Source: Streptomyces sp. NBC_01214
GTDB taxonomy: Bacteria > Actinomycetota > Actinomycetes > Streptomycetales > Streptomycetaceae
Assembly: GCF_026340975.1 (NCBI RefSeq)
Contig: NZ_JAPEOS010000001.1
Coordinates: 4,497,001-4,561,000 of the forward strand
Length of the DNA stretch: 64,000 nt
Direction of reading: 5' to 3'
A program made the translations under genes and the position numbers. Positions within the stretch are counted from its first letter, which is position 1. Each line of letters begins with the position of its first letter. The notes under the pieces were generated by a model, which was not told the DNA's origin, made no database searches, and worked only from the letters and a program-made list of their open reading frames with translations. This document shows, piece after piece, positions 46,333 through 54,145 of the stretch.

Positions 46333-46593
46333 GCGGGCACGATACGCCCTCGGGCCCGGCCGGCGGGCATCGGTGCCGGGGGCCATCGGCCGTACGGGGT
46401 AGGCGAGTTGGTTGCTTCGGGAACGTGTTCGAGGGACCCGGCGCGCCACGCATGGTCCCCCCGGAGCGGGCGGCCGGCACGGTCGATCGCCCCCGCCCCG
46501 TGAGCCCGCAGGTCCGCGGGGCGCGGCGTGCGTGCCTGTGACCGGTACTCCTGCTGGAATGGCTGCTTCGGCGGTCCGTGGCGAGGAGGTCCG

Positions 46594-47862
46594 TTGCCGG
46601 AGCGTGGCGGGGGCCCCACCGGGTCCGCGGGTGGGCCCGAGGGGTTGTGGGCACGTGTCCGGGCGGCCGAGGCCGCCGTCGGACAGATCGGTACGACCCT
46701 CGACGCGGTGACCACCTGCCAGGAACTGGCCGGTTTCCTGTCCCGGAACATGTGCGACGCGGTCGCCGTGGACCTCGTGGCGGAGGACGGCGGTTCCCAC
46801 CGCGTGGCGACGGCAGGAGCCGTCGGGCTGCTGACGGCGAGCGTCGACGCACCTGCCGCGGTACGGGCGTCGGACGGCGGACACCAGCTCTCCGAGTGGG
46901 CGACGGTCGCCGACGGCGTTCCGGTCCACGTCCTCTTCGTCCCGCTGCCGGACCGGGAACGGGTCCACGGAATGCTGACCGTCGTACGGGCCCGCGCGGG
47001 GTTCGGCGACCACGAGGCGGCGACGGTCCACTTCGCGGCCCGGCTGGCGGCGGTGCACCTGGGGCACGCCCGGCAGTTGGCCGCCACCGAGCACACCGTC
47101 TCGCACCTCCAGCGGGCGCTCGTAGCGGAACCGGGCCGCCCGCACCCCAACCTGGAGGTGGCCAGCCGCTATCTGCCGGCCGGCCCCCGGGCGCTGGTGG
47201 GGGGCGACTGGTTCGAGACGATCCGCCTCCACTACGGGCGCACGCTGCTCGTCGTCGGAGACGTGATGGGCCACGGGCTCGACGCGGCCGTGGACATGAA
47301 CGCGTACCGCTCCACCCTGCGGGACGTGGCGTCGACGGACCTCGCCCCGCACCGCGTCCTGCGCCAGCTCGACGCCCTGGCCGCCGGCGACGCGACCCGC
47401 AGGCCGGCGACCTGCCTGCTCGTACGCGTCGATCCCGCGCGCGGCGTCGCGATGTTCGCCGGTGCCGGCCACCTGCCGCCGGCGGTCTTCGGGGCCGACG
47501 GTTCGGCCTCGCTGGTCGACGTTCCGGTCGGCCCGCCGCTGGGCACCGGCATCGGCGGCTACGAGGCCGTCACGCGCGCGATCACGCCCCAGGAGACCCT
47601 GCTGATGTTCACCGACGGGTTGGTGGAGCGGCGGGGCGAGGACATCGACGTCTCGCTGGCCCGGCTGGTGGCAGTGCGCCCCCCGGTGGGGGCGGGAGTG
47701 GACGCGGTGGTGGACGCCGTCGTGGAGGGCCTCGACGCCCGGCACGCGGAGGACGACGTCGCCGTGCTCGCCGCCCGGGCCCGTCCCCGCCCGCCCACGG
47801 ACCTCGGAGCCGCCCCCTCCGGCATGCCCGGACGGCCGGGCCGACCTACGGTGGAACGGTGA
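46594..47862 (+). CDS. GAF-SpoIIE serine phosphatase
   Basis: This 422-residue protein starts at TTG 46594, five bases after an ideal GAGGAGG; the frame is open further upstream, but the upstream codons look non-coding. It has a GAF-like domain (about 20-155: VGQIGTTLDAVTTCQELAGF, MLTVVRARAGFGDHEAATVH) and a SpoIIE phosphatase (about 165-405: GGDWFE near 202, GDVMGHG near 222, TDGLVERRGED near 342, and A-E-D-D-V-A-V-L-A). The domain order is that of small Streptomyces PP2C regulators of STAS proteins. Its stop overlaps the start of the next gene (GTGA), suggesting translational coupling with a secreted peptidase, an unusual pairing. Confidence 0.9.
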   Translation: MPERGGGPTGSAGGPEGLWARVRAAEAAVGQIGTTLDAVTTCQELAGFLSRNMCDAVAVDLVAEDGGSHRVATAGAVGLLTASVDAPAAVRASDGGHQLSEWATVADGVPVHVLFVPLPDRERVHGMLTVVRARAGFGDHEAATVHFAARLAAVHLGHARQLAATEHTVSHLQRALVAEPGRPHPNLEVASRYLPAGPRALVGGDWFETIRLHYGRTLLVVGDVMGHGLDAAVDMNAYRSTLRDVASTDLAPHRVLRQLDALAAGDATRRPATCLLVRVDPARGVAMFAGAGHLPPAVFGADGSASLVDVPVGPPLGTGIGGYEAVTRAITPQETLLMFTDGLVERRGEDIDVSLARLVAVRPPVGAGVDAVVDAVVEGLDARHAEDDVAVLAARARPRPPTDLGAAPSGMPGRPGRPTVER

Positions 47863-48539
47863 GCCACCGCCTCGCCTGCGTGGCCCTGACCGGCACCCTG
47901 TGCGCGACGGCGTTGTCATGCACAGGGGAATTGCCCGAAGCGCGCTTCCAGGCCGCGCGCCAGCCCGTGGTGAAGACGCTGTCCGCGCACGTTACGGCCG
48001 TCCCCCCGGAGAAGCTGGCCGCCACCCACCACCCCGGCTGTCCCGTGCCGCCGGAGCAGCTCCGGCTCGTCCGGATGAACCACTGGGGCTTCGACGGCAC
48101 GGTGCACCGGGGCGAACTGGTGGTCCACGAGGACGTGGTCGCCCCCGTGCTGAAAGCCTTCGGGAAGGCCTTCGCCGCCCGCTTCCCGATCCGTCGGATG
48201 CGGGTGATGGCCGAGTACGGCGGCAGCGACGCCGCGGCGATGGCCGACGACAACACCTCCGCCTTCAACTGCCGGCGGGTCACCGGAGACCCGAGCCGGA
48301 TGTCCCGGCACTCCTGGGGCGACGCCATCGACATCAACCCCGTCGAGAACCCTTACGTCGACGTCCGGGGCACCAGCCATCCGCCGAACGGTCGCTCCCA
48401 TCTCGACCGCGGCCGCACCAGCCCCGGGATGATCACCCCCGACGGGGTCGTGACCCGGGCCTTCCGGGAGATCGGCTGGTACTGGGGCGGCCGCTGGAGC
48501 CCGCCGGACTACCAGCACTTCTCCGAGGACGGCGGCTGA
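47859..48539 (+). CDS. M15-family D-Ala-D-Ala carboxypeptidase-like lipoprotein
   Basis: This 226-residue protein begins at GTG 47859, overlapping the phosphatase stop. Residues 1-21 look like a lipoprotein signal (HRLACVALTGTLCATALSC, lipobox ALSC). The peptidase domain (about 70-226) carries the M15 zinc-site pattern: SRHSWGDAIDINPVENPYVD (about 147-166, with His and Asp ligands) and D-Y-Q-H-F near the C-terminus (second His ligand), plus a W-G-G-R-W-S-P motif. It is of the VanY/M15_4 type, which trims peptidoglycan stem peptides or acts as an L,D- or D,D-peptidase. It would be on the outer face of the membrane. Confidence 0.88.
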   Translation: MSHRLACVALTGTLCATALSCTGELPEARFQAARQPVVKTLSAHVTAVPPEKLAATHHPGCPVPPEQLRLVRMNHWGFDGTVHRGELVVHEDVVAPVLKAFGKAFAARFPIRRMRVMAEYGGSDAAAMADDNTSAFNCRRVTGDPSRMSRHSWGDAIDINPVENPYVDVRGTSHPPNGRSHLDRGRTSPGMITPDGVVTRAFREIGWYWGGRWSPPDYQHFSEDGG

Positions 48540-48560
48540 ACCGGCCAGGGGGCGCCGGCC

Positions 48561-49784
48561 TCAGCCGCCCGGGGTGAAGGTCACCGGCAGGCTCTCGGGT
48601 CCGCGCAGTCCGCCGGGGCGCCGGCGGATCCCGTCCGGGTCCGCGGCGAGGGCCAGCCCGGGGAGCCGGCGCAGGACCGTGCCGATGGCGATCTGGCCCT
48701 CCAGCCGGGCCAGGGGAGCCCCCAGGCAGTAGTGGATGCCGTGCCCGAACGCGAGGTGGGCGTTGTCCTTGCGGGTGATGTCGAGGCGGTCGGGGTCGGG
48801 GAACCGCTCGGGATCGCGGTCGGCGACGGCCGAGCCGATCAGGACGGTCGCGCCGCGCGGGACGGCCACCCCGGCGATCTCGACGTCCTCGCGCGCGAAC
48901 CGCGCGATGCCGGGACTGACCGGGCCGTCGTAGCGGAGGAACTCCTCGATCGCTCCCGGCAGCAGGTCGGGGTCGCAGCGCAGCAGCTCGAGCTGGTCCG
49001 GGTGGGCCAGCAGCGTGGCGATGCCCGTGCCGATCAGGTTGACCGTGGTGATGTAACCGGCGACGAGCAGCAGGAACACCATGGCGATCAACTCGGCCTC
49101 GCTCAGCCGCTGCTGCGCATCGCGGGCGGTGACGAGGCCGCTGAGCAGGTCGTCGCCGGGTCGCGCCCGTTTGGCGTGGACGAGCCCCGTCAGGTAGGCG
49201 CGCATGTGCTGCCACGCCTCGTTCACCACGGCGGGATCGGGCGGCTCCGCGCCCCGCCTGAGCATCCGGTCCGTCCAGTGCTGGAAGTCGTGGCGTTCGT
49301 CCACCGGGACCCCGAGCAGTTCGCTGATCACCGTGACCGGGAGCGGCAGCGCGAAGTCCGCCACCAGGTCGGCGCGGCCGGCCGGGACGACCGCGTCCAG
49401 CAGGGCGTCGGTGATGGCCTGGATCCGTGGCCGCATCTCCGCCACGCGGCGGGCGGTGAACGCCTTGGACACCAGGCGGCGTAGCCGGGTGTGGTCGGGC
49501 GGGTCGCTGCGGAGCATGTTGCTCAGCATCGAATCGCGTTCCGTATCGGGCAGTTGCCGCAGGATCCGGCTGTCCGAGGCATCGCGTACGTCGCTGCTGA
49601 GGCGGTCGTCGGACAGGGCGGCGAGGCCGTCCTCGTAGCGGGTGACGAGCCAGGCGTCCAGGCCGCCCGCGACGACGACGCGGCGCACGGGGCCCTCCTC
49701 GCGCAGCTGCTGGTACAAGGGGAACGGATCCGCGACGAAGGCGGGGTCGGCGTAGGGCAGAAGGGTCGGCTGCTGCTCACTCAT
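48561..49784 (-). CDS. Cytochrome P450 with atypical I-helix
   Basis: This 407-residue bacterial P450 has the K-helix E-x-x-R in IEEFLRYDGPV, the heme ligand loop FGHGIHYCLGAPLARLE (Cys near 352), and a well-formed N-terminal half (RLRRLVSKAFTARRVAEMRP). The I-helix reads LLLVAGYITTVNLIG: the usual A-G-x-(D/E)-T-T has Ile at the acidic position, so the acid-alcohol pair for oxygen activation is changed. That may slow or redirect catalysis (as in some P450s that use substrate-assisted protonation). ATG 49784 is well supported. It lies 150 bases downstream of a frameshifted FAD oxidoreductase on the same strand; the pair may once have been a small oxidation pathway. Confidence 0.93.
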   Translation of the reverse strand: MSEQQPTLLPYADPAFVADPFPLYQQLREEGPVRRVVVAGGLDAWLVTRYEDGLAALSDDRLSSDVRDASDSRILRQLPDTERDSMLSNMLRSDPPDHTRLRRLVSKAFTARRVAEMRPRIQAITDALLDAVVPAGRADLVADFALPLPVTVISELLGVPVDERHDFQHWTDRMLRRGAEPPDPAVVNEAWQHMRAYLTGLVHAKRARPGDDLLSGLVTARDAQQRLSEAELIAMVFLLLVAGYITTVNLIGTGIATLLAHPDQLELLRCDPDLLPGAIEEFLRYDGPVSPGIARFAREDVEIAGVAVPRGATVLIGSAVADRDPERFPDPDRLDITRKDNAHLAFGHGIHYCLGAPLARLEGQIAIGTVLRRLPGLALAADPDGIRRRPGGLRGPESLPVTFTPGG

Positions 49785-49880
49785 GAGGCCTCCCGGAGCG
49801 TGTCGTCCTCGCTGTGGGAGCGAGGTTATCCGCCTGACCGTCCCGATACGTCGCTTTTCGGCCTCGGGCGAGGTGGGGCC

Positions 49881-49930
49881 GAGGCGGGTCGGGGCGGGTC
49901 GGACCGGGGCGGACCGGGGCGGACCGGGAC
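49881..49930 (+). repeat. 10-base tandem repeats between the FAD oxidoreductase and P450 genes
   Basis: GGACCGGGGC occurs twice and GGACCGGGAC once in a row (49901-49930), preceded by related G-rich units from 49881. They lie in the 150-base gap and could reflect slippage; no regulatory role can be shown. Confidence 0.55.
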
Positions 49931-49934
49931 GAGG

Positions 49935-51166
49935 TCAGCGGAGCGATTCCCCCGGGGGTCGCTCGCGCAGGGCCCCGTAGGCGAGGAAGTAGGCCGGCAG
50001 CCGGTTCAGCCGGCGCGAGTCGGTGAGGAGCTCGGTCAGCCGCTTCGCCCGCCGGGGGTTCCCGAACGCCGCACGGCCGGCCAACAGCGGCCCGATGACC
50101 TTGGCGTGCGCGAGGCGCTGGAGCCCCTGGGTCGCCACGGTGGTGGGCAGGCGCCGCCACTGCACGCGGCGTACGTCCCGCAGCCCTACGGTGCCCTCGC
50201 GCAACGGGCCCACGAGGTGGCGGGCCGCGGCCACCGCGTCCTGCACGGCGAGGTTGATGCCGATGCCGAACACCGGCGACATGGCATGGGCCGCGTCACC
50301 GATGCACAACAGCCCCGGGCGGTGCCAGCGGCGCAGCCGGTCGAGCCGTACGTCGAGCAGCTTGACCTCGTCCCAGGAGGTGACGGTCCGGGCCCGGTCG
50401 GCCAGCCAGGGGACGGCCTCCGCGAACTGCGCCATGAAGGACTCCAGGCCCTCGGCGCGGCGCCCGGCGTCGGACCCCTTGGGGATGAGCCCCGCGCACT
50501 GCCAGTAGTCCCCGCGGTCGATGAGGGCGACGAACAGCCCGTCCCCGAGGCCGCCGACGAGCCCGCTGGGGTCCTCCTCGCGGCGCGGCACCCGGAACCA
50601 CCACGCGTCCATGGGGCACGGGAACTCCTCCAGCCCCAGCTCGGGCAGGGCCCTGGCCAGCGAGCCGCGTCCGTCGCAGGCCACGGTCAGCGAGGCCCTG
50701 AGTTCACCGGTGCCACCGTCCGAGGTCCGGTACCGCACGCCCGTGACCCTGCCGCGCTCGATCAGGAAGGACGTCGCCTCGGTGTTCATGCGCAGGTGGA
50801 AGGAGGGCTCCCGGCCCGCTTCGTCGGCGAGCAGGTCGAGCAGGTCCCACTGCGGCACCATCGCGATGTAGTTGTACTTCCCCCGCAGTGCCCCGATGTC
50901 CCCGACCGTGACGAGGGACCGGTCGGGCGCGATGGGCAGCTGCACCGAGGTGACCCGTCGCTGCGGCAGCCGGGCGAAGCGCTCCGCCAGGCCGATGTCG
51001 TCCAGCAGCGACAGGGTGGACGGGTGCACGGTGTCGCGCGGAAGTCCCGCAGGAAGTCGCCGTGCTTCTCGAGCACGGTCACCTCGACCCCGGCCCGGGC
51101 CAGCAACAGGGCCAGCACCATTCCCGCGGGCCCTCCTCCCACCACACAGCAGGTGGTCCGCTCCAT
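49935..51166 (-). pseudogene. FAD-dependent monooxygenase disrupted by a one-base deletion
   Basis: The N-terminal part (ATG 51166: MERTTCCVVGGGPAGMVLAL, then LARAGVEVTVLEKHGDFLRD) is in one frame, and the remainder (DTVHPSTLSLLDDIGLAERF to the stop at 49935) is in another. Together they form one PHBH-fold oxidoreductase of about 410 residues, with the FAD-binding GxGxxG, the ACDGRGSLARALPELG block and the GD motif LLCIGDAAHAMSPVFGIGIN. The break is near 51035-51040 (minus-strand CGCGCGACACC); adding one G gives FRGDTVHPST as in the family. Either the gene is newly inactivated or the assembly has a single-base error. Its neighbour is a P450. The original start has AGGGAG upstream. Confidence 0.85.
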
Positions 51167-51450
51167 GCAACCCACTCCCTTCACCGGCATCGGGTCACCC
51201 CCGGAGGACATATACCGCACCCGGGGCGCCGCCGGCGGTATCGGCGATCCCGATCTGATGGCCGCGCCAGAACCAGCTCGGCAGCGCCCCCGCCACCATC
51301 ACCGACTCGACCCGCACGTACCAAGCGGACATGCAGGTGTGCACGGTGTGGTCCCAGGGCGTTGAGGGACGGGCCGATTGCGATAAGGAGCAAGTAGCAC
51401 AATCCGGCTACGGGGCGATGCCGGTGGCCAGTTGACGAGGGGGCGGGCGT

Positions 51451-51906
51451 ATGCCGCATCGATGGGCGTGGTGGATGGCAGCAGGGCTGTGTGCAACAGC
51501 TGGGACCGGCTTGGTGGCAGTCGCGGCTCTGGTGGATCTCGAGACCGCGGACAAGTTCGCGAGCGTGGGTGGCGCGATCATCGCCCTGTTGGGCCTCGCG
51601 ATCACGGTCCACGGACTGATGCGCAGTCGCAGCAGCGGCACGCAAGCGGGGGGACGCCGGGCCGGAGACGGACAGGCGCCGGCTACCGCCGTCAGTGACG
51701 GTAGCGTCCGGAGGGTTCGGGTGGCCGCGGAGGACGGGGGCCTGTCGGTCGGCATCGGCATCATCGGTGCCGGGGTCCAACTGCCCGTCGGCCTCGGTGA
51801 TCTGAGGTCGCAGTCCGAAACGCGCGTCGTGACGTCCAGGGGAGAAGGATCGATCGCGGTCGGTGACTTCATGTACGGCGTCGACCTGCCCAGGCATCAG
51901 GCGTGA
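51451..51906 (+). CDS. Two-helix membrane protein with C-terminal IAVG motif
   Basis: This 151-residue protein starts at ATG 51451, seven bases after GAGGGGG. It has two membrane helices, WAWWMAAGLCATAGTGLVAV (about 5-24) and SVGGAIIALLGLAITVHGLM (about 38-57), so both ends are predicted inside. The tail is Gly/Ser/Arg-rich with low order (about 60-115) and ends with GLSVGIGIIGAGVQLPVGLG and GEGSIAVGDFMYGVDL (about 132-147). A closely similar motif (DGAIAVGRDLRF) starts the next protein, whose gene overlaps by 4 bases. GC content here looks lower than in neighbouring genes. No named family is recognised. Confidence 0.7.
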   Translation: MPHRWAWWMAAGLCATAGTGLVAVAALVDLETADKFASVGGAIIALLGLAITVHGLMRSRSSGTQAGGRRAGDGQAPATAVSDGSVRRVRVAAEDGGLSVGIGIIGAGVQLPVGLGDLRSQSETRVVTSRGEGSIAVGDFMYGVDLPRHQA

Positions 51907-52148
51907 CCCCGTCCCCGATCGGGCCCGGGGAACCCACGGAGGAGGACAGGGCGGTCAGTGCGCCGGTGTCCGGATCGGGCGGGGACGAAGGGTCGAGGAG
52001 GGTGGGGGCAAGCGACGGGGCGATCGCTGTGGGCCGGGACCTCAGGTTCATTCGCGTGAGCGTCACCGGCCCCGGTCGTTGGGCTTGGATGTGCCTCCCG
52101 CTCGTGAGCCTCGCGGTGGTACTCGTGTTTCCGGCCAGAAAGCAGTGA
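51903..52148 (+). CDS. N-terminal part of a membrane protein with IAVG motif (frame ends at TGA-C)
   Basis: The 81-residue frame starts at GTG 51903 (GTGA overlap with the previous gene). It has a polar segment, then VGASDGAIAVGRDLRFIRVS (about 33-52) and one membrane helix (WAWMCLPLVSLAVVLVF, about 58-75), ending in PARKQ at the TGA at 52146-52148. In the +1 frame from GAC 52147 the sequence continues without interruption as DWQKAYYLVPSLLALAAGLG, a second membrane helix. I think one gene of about 261 codons was meant, split by a one-base insertion or by frameshifting at CAG-TGA-C. If both frames are separate, this short protein has a single helix. Confidence 0.65.
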   Translation: MTPSPIGPGEPTEEDRAVSAPVSGSGGDEGSRRVGASDGAIAVGRDLRFIRVSVTGPGRWAWMCLPLVSLAVVLVFPARKQ

Positions 52149-52689
52149 CTGGCAGAAGGCGTACTACCTGGTTCCTTCCCTCCTGGCGCTTGCCGCTGGG
52201 CTGGGTGTCGCCGTGTCCGTGTCACCCTCAACACCCGACAAGGCACCCGACAGGGCCAGCGGCGGCACCGTGAAGCCCTCTGCGATCCTCGCCGGGGTGT
52301 CCGTCCTGCTGGTCGCCGCAAGCTGGTGGGGGTTCGCCTGGGTCCAGGACCACGGCGACCTCACGGTCACGGATCAGTTCCGTCAGGCCGATCGCCAGCC
52401 GCTCGGCAACGACGGTCGACGTGAGGTGACCGTGGTCGTTCCCCAGCAGCGGTCCGTCCTTACGTTCGACGTCGATCTCGATGAGCACTACCGAAGCCAG
52501 TGGTGCCTGCCCTCCACGACGTTCGACGTGACGACGGCCGGCGGAACGGTCGAAGAGCAGGGGGAGCGGAGGGTGAAGATCCGACTTGACCCCGGCCGGA
52601 AGTCGCTGGGCCTGGTCCTCACGGTCCGCACCGCACCCGGCTGCTATGTCGAGCTCGATGTCAACCATGCCGTCCTGCAGAACAATTGA
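52147..52689 (+). CDS. Continuation of the membrane protein: two helices and an extracytoplasmic domain
   Basis: In this frame, residues from GAC 52147 give a membrane helix (AYYLVPSLLALAAGLGVAVS), a short loop (STPDKAPDRASGG), another helix (SAILAGVSVLLVAASWWGFA) and a β-rich domain of about 120 residues with two cysteines (WCLPSTTFDV and APGCYVELDV), probably outside. If translated alone, the first usable start is GTG 52213, which lacks a ribosome-binding site and would drop the first helix. That and the clean helix continuity favour a single gene with the preceding frame. No named family is recognised. The lipoprotein gene follows after 9 bases. Confidence 0.65.
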   Translation, partial: DWQKAYYLVPSLLALAAGLGVAVSVSPSTPDKAPDRASGGTVKPSAILAGVSVLLVAASWWGFAWVQDHGDLTVTDQFRQADRQPLGNDGRREVTVVVPQQRSVLTFDVDLDEHYRSQWCLPSTTFDVTTAGGTVEEQGERRVKIRLDPGRKSLGLVLTVRTAPGCYVELDVNHAVLQNN

Positions 52690-52698
52690 TGGAGATTC

Positions 52699-53556
52699 AT
52701 GTTCATGACCTCGCGTGGACGCGGGATCGCGCTCACGTTGCTCGCTCTGGCGTCCCTGACGAGTGGCTGTTGCAGCGACGACCGAGGCCAGCCGTCGATC
52801 TTCGAGCAGAACCGGTTGGTCATCGGCGTGAAGAACGACCAGCCGGGCACCAGCGTGTGGGAACACTACAAGCGCACGGGGTTCGACATCCAGGTCGCCT
52901 ACCACCTCACCAAGGCGGAGGGCATCGCGCCCAACAAGAACGTCTTCAACGACATATCTTCCGATGACCGTTTGCAGGCGCTCAAGGACGATCGCGTCGA
53001 CCTGGTGATCGCGACCTTCTCGATCACCGATGCCCGATTGGAGGAAATCGACTTCGTCGGCCCGTACGCCGTCACCAAGCAGGGCTTCCTGGTCCGCAAA
53101 GGCGGTCCCCCGATCAAGTCGTCCGACGATCTGAAGGGCAAGGCCGTCTGCACCTGGCCCGGGACGACCTCCGACGACGTGCTGAAAACGCAGTACCCGC
53201 AGATCCAACGCACCCCGGGGAGCGATGCACAGGATTGCATCAACAAGCTCAAGTCGGGTGACGTCACTGCGGTTTCCACCGACCAACTCATCCTCTACGG
53301 CTTCGCCCACCAGGATCCGACCGTCGAAGTGGCCGACGCCACCGTCGGCTCGCCCAACAACTACGGCATCGGCATTGCCAAGGACCACAAGGCGGAGTGC
53401 AAGGACCTGGCGGCCACGGTCATGGAGTACGTCACCAACAGCGACTGGTACAAGGACTTCACCGCGTCGTTCCCGGACTTGGCGGCCGGGGACCGGTGGA
53501 AGGAATTCCAGCCGAAGCCGCAGGACGTCGGATGCCACGAGAAGCCGCGGAAGTGA
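52699..53556 (+). CDS. Orphan glutamate/amino-acid-type solute-binding lipoprotein
   Basis: This 285-residue protein begins at ATG 52699 after GGAG and has a lipoprotein signal (RGRGIALTLLALASLTSGC, lipobox LTSGC). The mature part is a type-II periplasmic binding protein of the SBP_bac_3 family: LVIGVKNDQPGTSVWEHYKR (about 37-56), GFDIQVAYHLTKAEGI, R-L-Q-A-L-K-D-D-R-V-D-L-V-I-A-T-F-S-I-T, E-I-D-F-V-G-P-Y and Y-G-I-G-I-A-K-D-H. These bind polar amino acids for ABC uptake, but no permease or ATPase gene is nearby; instead, two membrane proteins with cytoplasmic motifs precede it in an operon. It may therefore feed a signal rather than transport, as proposed for GlnH with GlnX in mycobacteria. 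Confidence 0.87.
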   Translation: MFMTSRGRGIALTLLALASLTSGCCSDDRGQPSIFEQNRLVIGVKNDQPGTSVWEHYKRTGFDIQVAYHLTKAEGIAPNKNVFNDISSDDRLQALKDDRVDLVIATFSITDARLEEIDFVGPYAVTKQGFLVRKGGPPIKSSDDLKGKAVCTWPGTTSDDVLKTQYPQIQRTPGSDAQDCINKLKSGDVTAVSTDQLILYGFAHQDPTVEVADATVGSPNNYGIGIAKDHKAECKDLAATVMEYVTNSDWYKDFTASFPDLAAGDRWKEFQPKPQDVGCHEKPRK

Positions 53557-53596
53557 CCGGCGCGGCCGGCGGGTGCGGTGGCCGCAGTGCGGTGGA

Positions 53597-53623
53597 AGGG
53601 GCCCCTGCGTGGCCGGGGCCCCT
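53597..53623 (+). terminator. Stem-loop after the solute-binding lipoprotein operon
   Basis: AGGGGCCCC (53597-53605) and GGGGCCCCT (53615-53623) form a perfect 9-base stem with a 9-base loop, 40 bases after the stop. Confidence 0.65.
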
Positions 53624-53761
53624 GCTACCCGCCGGTCAGCGGGGGGTCCGCACCGCTCGGGGAGATGTGGTGAAGAGGTCCGGCGAATCCGGGTGTTGCC
53701 GTCCACACCGGCGCCCGGGCGAGGACGATGGGAGACGAACGGGGCGAAGAGGAGGATCCGC

Positions 53762-54106
53762 ATGAGGACACGTCACGTACGCACCCTGTTGGTCGCCGGC
53801 GCGGCGGCACTGGTCTCACTCACTTCCGTCCCACCCGCTCAGGCCCTGCCCGCGTGCCCCGCCAACGCGATCTGTCTGTGGCGGTACCAGGACGGGACGG
53901 GGGACCTCTACGTCTGGCGCGGCGGCTACGTGGACCTCCCCAGCAGGTTCGTGAACCACGTCGGGTCGTTCCGGGCCAACAGGAGCGGGGCCTTCATCGA
54001 CTGGGCGAGCGGCAAGGAGTGCCGACCGGTCCGCAGCGGAGACTACGCGAGCAACTACAGCGGCCGCTTCGGCTCGAAGATCGATGCCGTGGGCGACCAC
54101 TGCTGA
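53762..54106 (+). CDS. Secreted peptidase inhibitor family I36-like protein
   Basis: This 114-residue protein starts at ATG 53762 after GAGGAGG. It has a signal peptide (MRTRHVRTLLVAGAAALVSL to about residue 28, PAQALPACP) and a small disulfide-rich domain with four cysteines (PACPANAICLWRYQDGTGDL, KECRPVRSG, GDHC). The C-L-W-R-Y-x-D-x-x-G pattern and the G-x-x-x-S-F-x-N-x-x-S-G-x-x tail are typical of I36/SMPI-type beta-gamma-crystallin-like inhibitors of metalloproteases from Streptomyces. The target protease is unknown. It follows a strong terminator, so it has its own promoter. Confidence 0.87.
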   Translation: MRTRHVRTLLVAGAAALVSLTSVPPAQALPACPANAICLWRYQDGTGDLYVWRGGYVDLPSRFVNHVGSFRANRSGAFIDWASGKECRPVRSGDYASNYSGRFGSKIDAVGDHC

Positions 54107-54145
54107 CCCCGGAAGGCGCGCAGCGCAGCAGGGTGCGGTCCGGGT

